Shown: positions 11,161 to 22,424, counted from the stretch's first letter. The stretch is DNA of 23,887 nucleotides from Elysia marginata (GCA_019649035.1 BMAT01002740.1:231040-254926); one strand, 5' to 3'. A program made the numbers and translations. The notes: generated by a model from the sequence alone, not told the origin.

Positions 11161-12453
11161 GCCTGGAACTTCCCATCGTGCTGTAGATAGGGCTTGTGTG
11201 TCAACTCTTTATTCTGACTTCACCAACTGTGGATTTGCTGCTCAGGGGATGTGATCACTTCATGTGGTGATCCTGTCTACGTGACGAGAAAGGATGCATA
11301 CATATTGATAATAATACATATATTTATTCTGAGTGTGTGGTGTAATTTAAAGTTTTGCCTTTGCTTTCCACCGTGGTTAATAATGCTCATGTTCTCTAAA
11401 GAAGCAGACATACTGATGAGGATTTGAAAAAGTTGTGATTCAATGGTTCAACGTTTATATAAAAATATTAGGGTGCTTAATTTAACCTTGTCATTAGGTG
11501 CACTGCACTGTAATTACACCTTTAGGCATTTTTGGCCTTTTCTCATAACATCTATGGTGTCATTTTTGTATTAGATATTGAATTCTTGCCATCAGCTGAT
11601 GATGAAGCAGTAAGCCTAGCTTGGATTGTTAACTTTGATCAGAAACTTACATCTTTATTCAGTAAAAGGTCATCAAGTTAACATCTGAAATCATTGGTAT
11701 TGATAATGTATTTGAAGTTTACTTGATTAACCTTTTTTGGATAATTACAAGATACAACTTTGTATGTTTTTAAAACATTTTTTTCTCATAAAATAAAATA
11801 ACTTGTGAGCTTCTTTTCTCTCATTATTTCAATGAACAACTGAGGACCATATAATCTAGATTTTTTTTCTCCTTTATAGCTTAGAATAGTTTCATAATCT
11901 ATGGATACAATTTTGGCATTATGTGAATAGCATCAGCAGTACTTGAATTCAAACATTGGTCAGATTTGTTTTTTTCTTTTTGTTTGTTTTTGTTCTTTAT
12001 TAAGTTAAATGACTATGTACATCATCATTTCAGCTGAATATGGTCATCAAATTCATATTTTAATTGATTAATAAGACTGAGCAAGTTTTTTTTGTGTGTT
12101 ATTTTAAAATATTTTTTGTTCTTATAAAATGTGATGTTTAACTTAATGTAAGATATACAAATAATTAAATATAACAAGCTTTTTAAAATTTTCAGGCCAG
12201 TTTTTTTTAAATAGAACATTTTATTGTGCGCTGAGTTGTTAAAGATTTGTTTGTTTTAAGTTCTCTACAATTTACAAATACATTCTTGTATATTTACTGG
12301 TAAAAACTGTTGGCTGTAAATGACAGCTTTTGTTTTCTGATTCTTTCTTATTACAATTTATACTTAATAATAATATACATGAAAAAAAAACCCAACAGAG
12401 TAATGATAACCCTTAGGCCTTCGTTTCACTTTGAGTAAGCGAGAGAAAGCATG
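11161..12453. other. Non-coding AT-rich stretch
   Basis: No gene is supported. If the exon at 11021 is real, the first few hundred bases could be its 3' UTR. The first AATAAA I note clearly downstream is at about 11793-11803 (AAAATAAAATAA). The remainder is T- and A-rich with no bounded repeat found. Confidence 0.45.
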
Positions 12454-12608
12454 CAGCCAACTCTGCTGAAGTCAATATTTAGTTAACATGATCTTTTGTG
12501 TGTGTGTGTGTCCTATGGGGAGAATAGGACTTCACATAAGTCTATTTTTCACCTAATTTGATGTCATTGGTTATGTCCCCTGAAGATTGACTTAAGCAGA
12601 GTTGACTG
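12454..12608. mobile_element. 155-bp pogo-like MITE
   Basis: The left end reads CAGCCAACTCTGCTGAAGTC and the right end in reverse complement reads CAGTCAACTCTGCTTAAGTC. The 23-base termini match at 21 positions. The immediate flanks are TG and TT rather than TA, so the target duplication has decayed or mutated. Internally there is a short TG run (about 12497-12511). The right end is homologous to the left end of the 8072-9010 element, making this a shorter member of that family. Confidence 0.75.
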
Positions 12609-12610
12609 TT

Positions 12611-14546
12611 TTATTGGCTTGACAGGTAAATTACAGCTGTACCATTGCTTTGCCCTTACAAGTCTTATTTCATATCCAATTATCCTGTGTGGGACATATT
12701 ATGTACACCGCAGGTCCTTAACCTTTGTCTCTTGGTAGTGGTAAAATATTTAATCTAGCAAAAAAGTGCAAAAACTGAGGCAGTCTGTATAATTTTCACT
12801 ACGTAAAGAGAATCAAGAGCGGAGGGTTTCGTTATTCTTGGGATGCGTGCCTTCCTATGCATTAGAACCAAATAATCAGAGTTGTTGGAAAAAATAAATT
12901 CATGTCATCATGGGCATGAAACAGCTTACTTCACAAATGGTTTCAATGGTCTCAAAGTGGTTGGTTTTTGCCTTTAAATAGAATTCAGTTCTGGGTTCTG
13001 TGTTATATTAAGAATTTCAAAAACCATGTGTGGACATGTAGATTTTGTAATGAGTCTTGCCATTGTTGCACTTGCAGGTCATGTTTACAAAGGACTGGTT
13101 ATTTTAACACTGTCTACAATCAACAGCTATAAAGAAGGTCTATCTATAGCTCTCTGTCAGAGGCCAGTAGTTGATGTCATCGTTTGTATATCCAGCCCAT
13201 TTTTTTCAGGTTTTTTTTTCATTTTCTCTAAATTTGGTTCTGAGGTATGATAGGGAATAAAATGATACCAACAGAATTTATTAGTCTTAGTTTTTAATTT
13301 TTGAGAATCATATCAACAGGCTTTAATGTATATATATATATATATTTGAAACTTGTGCTGCTTGTGCAGATATGCTATGCTAGGAAATTTCGCAGCACCA
13401 AAGAGCTACTATAAATGCGTCTAGTAACCTTTGGGAACCTCTTTGAACTTGAAAGGCTTTATAAGCCTGTTAACTAGTACCCAGTCTCCTCAGGTTGGCT
13501 TCATCAATTATAGGTAATGTTAAGACTTTTAGAGGAAAATATGGTTCTCTTGATAAAGAAAGCGGCATCTGGTGTCCTTAAGTCTAACAATTATTTCATA
13601 AGTACATGAATATTTACTGTGCTTATCATAATATAATTGTTCTTGCAAAGAGAAAAAGAAGGATACAAATTTTTATAAAGTTAGAGATGCTTTGTTAAAA
13701 AATGGTTAGGGTCTGCTTGCAGGTGCATTTTTTTCTATCATCATGAATAGGAAGTGTAATGTAGTCACTTTTTGTGTGAACAGTGTGCATGTTGATCAAA
13801 GTCATTTACAAATGATGAAGGTCCTAGTTGTTCATGTTTGAATGCATGGTTGCTATCTGATTATGTGTTTAACTTCTAAGTTTATTTATGTGCATGCTGC
13901 TCTATATTTGAAGTCGTACTTGTAATGCGTCTTTCAGACTCACAGTTACTCCAGTGCCAAGCTGTGCTTATTTTAATGTCTTTCCTGTGATCTGCACTTA
14001 ACAATATATTATGCACTTTTCTTTGTGTGTCTGTCTCTATTTATGGTTTAGTGTGCTGAAAGAAGATAAAGAAATCATCTGCTCTCCTTTTTTTCTTTTG
14101 ATTTGTATTTCTGATTACACTATTCGGAGTTACATAATTATGCTAGATGTGATTTGCATATGACAGAGATAATGAGACCTGTACATGAAACATAAACATC
14201 CGGGTGCTTGTCACGTGATATGCTGACCCAAGCTGAGCGCTACTGCTACTCTGCATGTAAAATGCTGAAGCCCGATGTTATGAGTGGGATGTTTCCTACC
14301 CTTATTTTATTAAAAACTTTCAGCTCTCATCGAAATAAAACACAACCTAGCAACATTTTAAACAAGCATCATGTTTAAAAATCTTGATTTTTAAAAAATG
14401 TGTCGATTTGTTAGTATCCATAGGTCTAGGCTTAATCAATCGAGAATGCCGTCAAACCAACATTTGGCACAATCTGCAAAAAAAGTTGCTTCTTTTTAAA
14501 TCCAAAGAATCTCTGTATATTAAACTTCAATTAGTATAAAAATAAT
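12611..14546. other. Non-coding stretch with a TA microsatellite
   Basis: No gene is supported. The 74-codon open frame at 13026-13250 has no recognisable domain. A TA dinucleotide run lies at 13329-13345. Confidence 0.5.
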
Positions 14547-15213
14547 CCATATGTTACGAGAGAAAGAGTTGTGTGTCTCCCGGTGTGGTAGTATGTTTGA
14601 GTTGTTTTGATGAGGTTGACCGTTCTGCAAGTTTCGATCGTGAATTTTGACTTGAGCAATTGTGAGTGAACGTTTTTGTGTTTTCATGGTGAAGTGAAAG
14701 TTTTATGTGGGTGCAGTGTGTCTATCAGCTTGGGCTGGTCGGGTGTATTTCCCCGTAAAACTAAAATTGAGGTTCAGGTTCGTTGTGAACGGTAAAGCCT
14801 ACCTGAGTATAACAATCTTTATTTCTAGAGCCAATTATAGGCGATTGTGAATCTTCACAAAGATTTGGATCTACTGTTGTATTGAATATTACTTTACCGC
14901 CAGCGCCAAGAGGCACACTCGCCCGGGGACCAGAGTTATTAAGTATTGTTGTGTATTATGCTATACACTTGAGTTGGTTATTTATTGTAATATTGTAGAA
15001 GGGCTTTGCGCCCGTGTGCGTTACACTTTACTAATTGATTGCCAGCCTCTGTGGCCATTATGTTAATAAATTAATGTGTGACTGGGAACTGCCGTATTTG
15101 TAGTTACTTCTTTTTAAAGACTTGTGTTGTGGGTCGAATCGGCCTCTTGATTAATTGCAGTGCACTCAGGTTAACACTGAGTTTAACTTTATAACATAAC
15201 CCTTAACACCATA
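14547..15213. mobile_element. Solo LTR with exact 5-bp target duplications
   Basis: The LTR proper is 14552-15208 (657 bp). It begins TGTTACGAG and ends CCTTAACA, so it carries the TG...CA ends and a 5-bp terminal inversion (TGTTA/TAACA). CCATA occurs immediately outside both ends (14547-14551 and 15209-15213), an exact 5-bp duplication of the kind made by LTR-retrotransposon integrase. A polyadenylation-type AATAAA lies at 15065-15070. There is no internal region, primer-binding site or second LTR, so it most likely arose by LTR-LTR recombination. The TGTTA...TAACA ends fit many Ty3/gypsy-like elements, but the family is not proven. Transcriptional orientation is suggested as plus by the AATAAA only. 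Confidence 0.88.
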
Positions 15214-18079
15214 TATTTTTTTAGAATATCTTCTCAAGTGGTTTCCATAATTTTAGGACCGAAAATTGCAATCCCTTTGAACTTACAGTGTATGTGACCT
15301 TGATCTGGAATCTAAATCTAGACTCTGTTTATTTTCATTCAACAATCCAACATTTAATAGGATAGGCAGAGCCTTTTATGACTTTGACTCACTGTGATCT
15401 TTTCTAATCTAGGTCTAGAACCTAGACATGACTTGTTTCTATATTCTGACTTCTACAAGTTCTAGTACATAACTGTTGGTTCATTTTTGTGTACATCTCT
15501 AGGTCGGGTACGGCTTTGTTGAGCTTAATCATGGGATTGGTCCACTGGTAATAAAATGGATTATCATCCTTTTCATTTTGTCAGTCTTGTGTGCGGGCCA
15601 ATGCCAGGATTATCCCGTGCAAGCAGAGCGTGCAATATGCAAGTACTTTTTGGAGTGGTATTGATACTGTGTACAACTAAAACGTTTACTCCTAGAATTC
15701 TGTTATGTTTTCATGTTGCGATCAAATTAAATTAATTAAATATATTATAATAGTTTAGTAATTGCATAAATATTTACTGACATTTTGAAAATAAAAGTGT
15801 GATCGATATGAACCAGAATCAACAGAATCTATAAATTACTGCAATTTTATACTGTTTGTATTCGATAATAATTTTGTTCGCTCTGCTTATCGGCTTTTAA
15901 AGTGTGTCAGTAAGATGGGAATGAACAAATAATAGGCCTAAAAATAGAATGAATCTGCTTAAGAAGTAAAGAAAACATCATCATACAAGTAGAATTTATA
16001 CCGTACCTTAATAAAAGTTCGACACATATTCTGCTAGAGCTAAAATCTAGAGCTAGGTTCTAAGAGTGAGAGCTATGTGCTTTGTTGTAAATTTAGGTCT
16101 AGACACTCTAGGAAAGTAGACATGGCTCTCGATTCTAGGCCCAGTCTATACAAAAGTTATGAAGTTTTTCTTTATTCAATTTGGTAAAAAATGAAGCCAT
16201 TCTTTGATGATTGCACAAAGAAGCTGCGAACTTTTTGGATAGGCCTAGCAGTAGCAGACAAGGGCGCCTCAGTATGGTATACATTTCATAGAAATATAGT
16301 AATCAAGGCTTAGAAACGCTGGTTGAAAATGACCTTATCCAGAAAATTTTTTAATTCAGAATGTATTATTTTTTTTTTTGGTTTACATAAGCTATTAGGT
16401 CTTTTAAACATAATTTAAAGTTTCTTTTTTTTTCAAACACCCAATGTCCCACTGAGAGCTGGGCCTAGTGATTTTGTTTTCTCAGTCAGCAACTCGGCAT
16501 ATCATGTGATACCTTGATTTTGTGTACAGGTCTCATTGTAACTTTTTTTCACTAATCAACTAATACTTTGTTTTCTTTCCTTTGCTTTACATTAATGGTG
16601 AACCATGTTATGGGATAGAAAAAAGTATGAAATCATTTGTACATAGCATTTGCAACCACAGCAAGTTATTTTGTGTAAATATTTAGCATTTGCCTTGTTT
16701 GTGTATCAGTCCATGTACAAAGTGATACATTATTGATATGGAAAAAGTTATTTTAAAACGCATTGACAGTTATTAAAATGGGGAGGCCAAATGGTTAAAA
16801 AAAAAAAAAGAACAAACAGAACAACTGGAAAAGAGCCGAGAATTTTGCATCTCACATGAAATAAATGCAATTTAACCTGGGCACCAGCTGATTTTTTAGC
16901 AATGGGTGGAGAATCTGTATTTACACACAACCAGAAATTTTCAAAAGGTGAAAAAAAAGGAAAGGTAAAAAAGACAAAGATATTGGATCCCATTGAAAGC
17001 CACAGAAAGTCCACCAATAAGAGACGGGGTGAAGATTGAAATTTTCCAAGAGACAAAATCGGAAAATCATAAATCTTCCAACATATCGCCCCCTGAAATT
17101 CGGCATCGCTGTTAACATTGTGTGAAGTGTGCTGGAAGGAGTGAATGTATTGTAGGAAGTGTAATCAGTTATGGCTTGAATTAAATTGATTGCCAAAATT
17201 TTTTTAAAGAAACAGAATTGTTTGTGGCCATGTCTGTTTTTTTTCTCTTTGAATCACTGGCTGCCTCACAACTTGAACAGGTCTTACATCACAAGCTCAG
17301 CTAGTCTCATCAGTTTGCTCCATCAATATGCTCATAGCAGTTTTTGGGATTTCTTGTTCTATAAGTTATCATGTACTTTAAGTTTTTGTCTTGCAAAGTC
17401 ACAGTCCATTGTAGGCAAAAATATTTTATACAGAAGGCCCTGCTCCTGCAAACATGTGTAGTGTTCAAACAAATGAGTCAACATGTTCTGATGTTCAAAC
17501 TGCGAATGATGACATTTCCTATCAAAGTTAAACTATTTAAAATTAAACAAAAATATGCATTTATGTAGTGAAGGTTTATGATGTATTTTACCACGAAAAC
17601 AATGACATGGCGACTGGAAAATGAGATTTTTTAACTCATGGTGATCTCTATATAGTCTGTAATTTGAAGTTAAAATTTGATATTCTCTATTTTCTTCAGA
17701 ACGGGTCTCAATGATCCCCAATCTTTCAAGGAGCTTTTAAACATGCAATGCTTCCAGCTTTTCGTTATTTCTGCGGAAATCTGCAGTTTTCTTAGTCTAA
17801 TGTAGATTAACACAGGTGGCTTTATCTCTGTCAAATAAATTTTTGGCTACTGTTTTTGCAAAGTGATTTGCTGTAATTTGTTTCGGCAAAGTAAAAATCT
17901 AAGATGGCTGATCAAAACTTTTGTGGTTTAAACCATGATAAGCTGCCCTTTTGTTACTGTGCGGTTTTTTTTAGGAGGGTCAAGAAATTCAAATCTGAAA
18001 CAAGATCTATTAACTACTGCTGTCTTTTACCTTTAGGCTATCGCAAATAGTGCATCTGGGTGTAATATAGATCTATCTT
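15214..18079. other. Non-coding stretch rich in CTAGA-type words
   Basis: No gene is supported. Between about 15300 and 16150 there are many short words built on TCTAGA/CTAGGTCTAG (for example near 15305, 15405, 16034 and 16093), a dispersed motif and not a clean tandem array. Open frames at 16748-17196 (minus) and 17186-17568 (plus) look like chance frames in T-rich or A-rich DNA. Poly-A runs lie near 16798-16810. Confidence 0.5.
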
Positions 18080-18090
18080 GGTTCAAATGC

Positions 18091-18250
18091 TTATGAAGTA
18101 CTTCAGAGAATGTGCCCCGGATCCCCCTACACTGCTGCCTGGGACAAACAAAAAGCAGTATCTGCAATGTAAACCATATGAGAGATACTGCATTTTATTT
18201 GTCCACTGCAGACTGGGGGCTCCCTCTTTTAGCGGTGGCTTCATAGTTCA
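18091..18250. repeat. Imperfect long inverted repeat (foldback)
   Basis: The left arm, about 18091-18163, and the right arm, about 18181-18250, pair across a loop of some 17 nt. The best-matched segments are GGGACAAACAAAAAGCAGTATCT on the left against the reverse complement of the right arm, GGACAAATAAAATGCAGTATCT; CCCCC on the left against GGGGG on the right; and TATGAAG near the outer end against CTTCATA. The arms contain indels and mismatches. It could be a decayed MITE or foldback transposon, or the template of a hairpin RNA. Neither target duplications nor a precise outer boundary could be fixed. Confidence 0.6.
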
Positions 18251-18259
18251 TCTGTTTCC

Positions 18260-19047
18260 ATAAAAAATCATTAGTTTTAAAAAATTTTCACTGGAACAAG
18301 TGAACAATGTACATATCTCTAAATATCCAAATCCTCAACTTGACCCATTTCATGAGAGCTGAGAGTGCTAAAAGTAGGTTGATTTATGCTTGTGAAGGCC
18401 TAGTCTGTAGGAGTGAGATATATATTTTTTTACATGTGCTTCATGAAGATGAAGAAAACATAATAAAAAATGTTTAAGTCTAGCAAAAGAAGTCAAAGTA
18501 GAACACCCAATGCTAATTAATATTGACAATACACATAACTTTATAGATCTTTAACAGAGATAAGATCATCTTTTTGTTGTCTTTCTTAAGAGCATTTTGA
18601 CTGGAAGTATTTGAACTATTTATTACTTTGAATGTCCATACGCAATAAGAAATTAATCTTTCATCGCCTGTCAAGTTAAACTATTTTTTACTTTTACAAT
18701 CTGAGGATGTTCTACTTTTACAAGAAAGATTCTGGCCAAATCTACTTCAATTTTATTTTTACATTAGTTCAACCTCTCTAATTTTTTTAAGCCTTAGACT
18801 AGAGGATTTTGCCTTGCAGTTTTCAAGTATACAAAGGCACATAAAAATTTCTTTACCATTTGATTAAAACTTTTTTTCATTATTCTCAACTTCTTAATCT
18901 CTGAAAATGCATCTTTGAATCTGACCAAATACAAAACATTGACCGACCATTAATTTGATTGTTTATGAACTGCAAGATATTCAAACATTGCATCCTAAAA
19001 TGTAATAACTTACAAGGTATCATAGATTGGGGAGAATTTACTGCTTC
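18260..19047. other. Non-coding AT-rich stretch
   Basis: No gene or bounded repeat is seen. The right edge adjoins the 3' end of the LINE fragment, and any 3' UTR of that element would fall here, but I see no clear poly-A or short tandem tail. Confidence 0.5.
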
Positions 19048-19575
19048 TCAAGTGTCGGCGTCACCGGATGCAGTGTTGGCTGCAGCACTTAGGTTGACAA
19101 TTTTCCTCCATCCATCTCTGTCTTGACTTGCCCTAACCTTCTTGTGCAGACTCATCTCACTGACAGTGACCAAGTTAGACTCCAATGAGGCTGGTGGTCG
19201 TCCTTTGTTTCTTTTACCCTCCAACTTTCCTTCATACACAGTCGTCATGAGAGTTGATCTAGGGTTGCGCAAGGCATGACCAGCATAGTGAAGTTTTCTG
19301 GTGTTTATTGCCTGCTGTAGACTGAGTAGTTCCGATCTCTTAAGGACACTAACATTTGTTCTTTTGTCGGTTCATTTCACTTTCAGTATGCACATGTGTA
19401 ACCACATTTTTTTTTAGCCATTCCTATTCTTATTTTTATACCCTCGAACATGACCCATCTGCAGTTTTGACAGAGCCTAGATATTTGAAATCATCGTTTT
19501 CCAGGTCAGATTTGTTTAACTTTTATCTTTTCAGCTCTGTTTTGTTACTGCTTACATTACTTGAAATGTGAAAAT
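19048..19575 (-). pseudogene. Non-LTR retrotransposon (LINE) reverse-transcriptase C-terminus, degenerate
   Basis: The minus-strand translation gives a familiar LINE ORF2 tail in order: KTEL and FKYLGSVKTADGSCSR (rc of about 19470-19550), then after a frameshift IRIGMAK, then ILKVK-stop-TDKRTN, then KLHYAGHALRNPRSTL, GKLEGKRNKGRP and SQDRDGWRKIV, ending in a TGA at 19048-19050. FKYLGS, the (K/R)LxYxGH block, the GKxxGKRxxGRP block and the DRxxWR block are conserved near the C-terminus of many invertebrate endonuclease-reverse transcriptases. The catalytic FADD-type RT core and the endonuclease are absent from the window. At least one frameshift (near 19440), a stop where Trp is expected (TGA at 19372-19374) and a stop at KR-stop-KL show that it is dead. 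The copy appears truncated at its 5' side near 19580, close to a C-run. The clade is not resolved. Confidence 0.85.
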
Positions 19576-19579
19576 ACAA

Positions 19580-20515
19580 AGACATAATGGAGTGCCCCCC
19601 CCTCCCTTTATTTCTGGGCCTACTAGTACTAACATGACTTATATTGTGTGTGGTTGCAACATTATATCTACATGTTTTATGTATTTAAGCTGAGTTTAAA
19701 AGCTGTGGTCACAAATAGATTTACAGGCCTTTTTTTTTTAAACTTAATTACAAATACTATAGGGCATGACAGCTGAATCTTTCTTGTTGGCGGCATTTTG
19801 ACTGGTCCCATAGTTTTTTTTTATAGCTTACGACATCAAATTTACGCAGAATGTGGAGGCACAGCAAATTTTCGCACAATTGATTTTCTGTTCAGAAGAT
19901 GAAAAAAAAAATATCTCTTTTCACTTCAAGTTTCTGCGATTTTTATCAAAAGAGGATGACAAGCCTAGAGACTGATTTCCTTTTTGTTTTGCTTCCTTAC
20001 TACACTTTCAAACTTTCTTATTGTTCTCCTCTCCTCCTCCTCCTACTGAGGCTGCTATTTGTAAACCTACAAGTAAAGTACTTCTTTTTCTTCTGCTTCT
20101 CTTTATCGTCTTCCCCTTCTTTATGACATTTTTTTTTTACATTATGATCTTTGGTCATGGTAAAGTAAGTAAATGAAATGCTCTTGAAAATAAACTGTTG
20201 GGATTTGTGTGCTTTACTTTAGTCAGGATGTGAGTTTGCAAGTGTGGTGAAATGTCTTGATATTTAGTTTTTAAACAAACGGTCATAATAACATTCACCA
20301 TGCCTTGCCAAATTTTAGATATTTGGGTTGGAAAAACCTCAAGGACAGTTTTCATATTATCAGGTACCTTTATCTTTGATTTCTCATGATATTGATTTTC
20401 TTGGAATTTTTAAAATGATTTGCAGAGGCAGTTATGTTTAATTATTTAAATCTTGATATTATAATTATTGTAATTAAGATAAGGCAATGGTTATTATTAA
20501 CTACTACTCCAACAA
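19580..20515. other. Non-coding stretch, pyrimidine-rich
   Basis: No gene is supported. A C8 run is at 19595-19602 next to the LINE break point. A CTCCTCCTCC-type tract is at about 20025-20045, with further T/C-rich sequence to 20130. The frames at 19899-20126 (plus) and 20155-20355 (minus) look like chance. Confidence 0.5.
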
Positions 20516-20694
20516 CAATGGGATCGTGACAGAGTCAATACCACAGGATATTAGAGAAAAAATATTGAATATAAGTTTGCAATAATAAAAATGTAGCAAA
20601 AATAAACTGAGAGTATGAGACTGTCACGTTAACCTGGTTTCTAAGTTTATACAAGAGTTAGCTTTAAAAGTATTGACTTGAGCAAATTCCACTG
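20516..20694. mobile_element. Degraded pogo-like MITE, 179 bp
   Basis: The left end CAATGGGATCGTGACAGAGT leads into CAATAC. The right end in reverse complement, CAGTGGAATTTGCTCAAGT, leads into the same CAATAC. The termini align over about 25 bases with one gap. The flanks (AA left, TT right) no longer show a clear TA. The outer sequence resembles the 3521-4557 MITE (AGTGGAATCCTGATAAAGTC then AACACC), suggesting the same family. Confidence is lower than for the other copies because of the flank decay and the gap. Confidence 0.55.
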
Positions 20695-20696
20695 TT

Positions 20697-21690
20697 ACAT
20701 TATTATTATGATGATGATAAGTATTTAATATTATTCAAAATAATTGTTTTAGGAGTATGAATATTTTAATTTTGAGTATAAGCTGTGTTTGCCATTTTTC
20801 TTGCGTATATGTATCCATGAATTTGACTCTTTTAGTGGCAAGAAGACTAGTGATAGATTACATGTAGATTTGGATTAACAGGGAAAATTTATGCAGAAAT
20901 GGCCCTAGGAAGTTTCTCATCATAATTTATATTCTAAAAGATTGTCAAGTTTTTTCAAAGCCAAATAAAATTTTTTTGAAGCTACTCTTCTCTTGTCCAG
21001 TATTTGTCTTGGTGAGTGACAGTTATGGTATAGTGGGAATCTTGGTGTTTTAATTTGTGAAAGGTGGGATTGAAAATGGCTGCACATTATAAGACATGTC
21101 TTATATGTGGAGAAAAAGTGAAAGTGTGATGTTGTTTTTCTCATGCTGTGCCTGGGATGATAGTTACGCTGTTGGTTGTCTCTTCTTTGCTTGAACTCTT
21201 CATTTGCACCTTGATTGTAATAGATTGATTTTGTCATGATTTCTTTGAAAAATTGGACATTTCTAAATACATGTTTACATTACGCTGTGTAAGATTTGAA
21301 CTGCCTAAATCAGCTGCATGCCTGAAGTAAAAGTCTTTTTCAGATATTTCAACTCTTTAAACTTAAAGTTAACAAAGTGATCCAAGTCTTTTGACATGGC
21401 ACTTACAAAGAACTATCACCAAGCCGATCCGAGGCTTTAATCTAATCAAATATAATAGGCAAAGAGGGTGAGATGGGGTACATATACTACTTGTTTTATA
21501 ACCAAACTCAGAATGTATTCTTTAAAGAAATGTGGCAATTATTTTTTTTTCAAATTATGCGCCAACCATGACATATGAATAATTTATTACTATTAGTGTT
21601 GCTGCCAATCCCTTAACGTATATCTCTTACACAAATTACAATCATCAAAATTGTTTTATTCTTGCAAATAATTAAAAAAAAAACAACCTA
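20697..21690. other. Non-coding AT-rich stretch
   Basis: No gene is supported. An ATT/ATG-rich simple sequence lies at about 20700-20722. A 105-codon minus-strand frame at 20920-21237 shows no recognised domain and is treated as chance. Confidence 0.45.
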
Positions 21691-21705
21691 AGTTTATATT
21701 ACATC

Positions 21706-21711
21706 TTTATT
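21706..21711 (-). terminator. Candidate polyadenylation signal AATAAA
   Basis: On the minus strand AATAAA sits about 480 nt past the candidate stop at 22191-22193. It is followed within about 20-30 nt by a GT/T-rich tract (GTTGTTTTTTTTTT), the usual arrangement of an animal poly(A) site. Such signals arise often by chance in AT-rich DNA, so the value lies in its agreement with the upstream open frames. Another minus-strand AATAAA is near 21650. Confidence 0.35.
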
Positions 21712-22190
21712 CATGTTAACAAATTAGTTTCACATGATACAAACAACAAAATTAAAAAAAAATGTATTTACAAGCATATGAGTCATCAAAACAGTTAAAA
21801 CATAGACTTTTAAAGAAAGTATGACTTTGAGAATTTGGGAAGTGGTGGCTGAAATATTCTAAAAATAATGTGAAAAGGTATTCTTTTCATGTACGGTAAT
21901 TTAAAAACAGCAGCTTTTTGTGTTGAAGAGACCCTTCTTTGATTTTGATGGGAAAACATGCTTAAAGTCTAAAAAAAAGACACAATCACATATTACAGAA
22001 GTTAAACACATTATGATAAAAAAAAGAAAAATAGACAACACACACAGTTTTCCCAACATGTCTAAGCAGAAAGGTTTATAATAATAGTTTAACGAAGCAC
22101 GAACTTGACAGCCAACTCAACTATATTTTTTCTTAATATTAATGATAAGGAAATCTATGAAATTGAAAGGACTAATCACATGGTTTTCAT

Positions 22191-22424
22191 TCATTGTTTA
22201 AAAATGCCACAGAGATTGATGTAAAATACGACTTTTTCTTCACCATCAAAATGAGACAGAGAATTTTCAGACAAAGATTGTGTTACACCATTATGCACCA
22301 GCATCTCTTCAATTTCACTCAGTTGCGTTTTAACTGCTCTGCGTGACATGCAGAAAAGCAACTTTTTTGTCCAGGAAATGGGTCTAGGCAACATGTCCTT
22401 GGCATTATTTTCATTAAAAGCTGA
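22191..22424 (-). CDS. Candidate last exon of an unidentified gene
   Basis: An open frame reads from a possible acceptor (CTTGCCAGTCCAG, exon start 22424) through 77 codons to TGA at 22191-22193. The encoded tail runs from SAFNENNAKDML, through ISWTKKLL and RRAVKTQL, to GEEKVVFYINLCGIFKQ. The acceptor joins in phase 0 to a good donor at 22751/22750 in the neighbouring frame, giving a 326-nt intron. The distance from the Trp to the end (about 60 residues), the KT after it and the EE-hydrophobic block near the end resemble what I remember of the Zwilch C-terminus, but identity is low and I could not test it. It could instead be a gene fragment or a chance frame. Confidence 0.35.
   Translation of the reverse strand, partial: SAFNENNAKDMLPRPISWTKKLLFCMSRRAVKTQLSEIEEMLVHNGVTQSLSENSLSHFDGEEKVVFYINLCGIFKQ

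Noticed and set aside
13026..13250. 74-codon plus-strand hydrophobic open frame
   Set aside because: The hydrophobic composition follows from T-rich DNA. No signal-peptide-plus-domain architecture and no neighbouring exon.
13329..13345. TA run as a regulatory or origin-like element
   Set aside because: An ordinary dinucleotide microsatellite with no associated features.
20920..21237. 105-codon minus-strand open frame
   Set aside because: No hydrophobic core pattern or domain. Gln/His/Lys-rich composition reflects the T-rich complementary strand.
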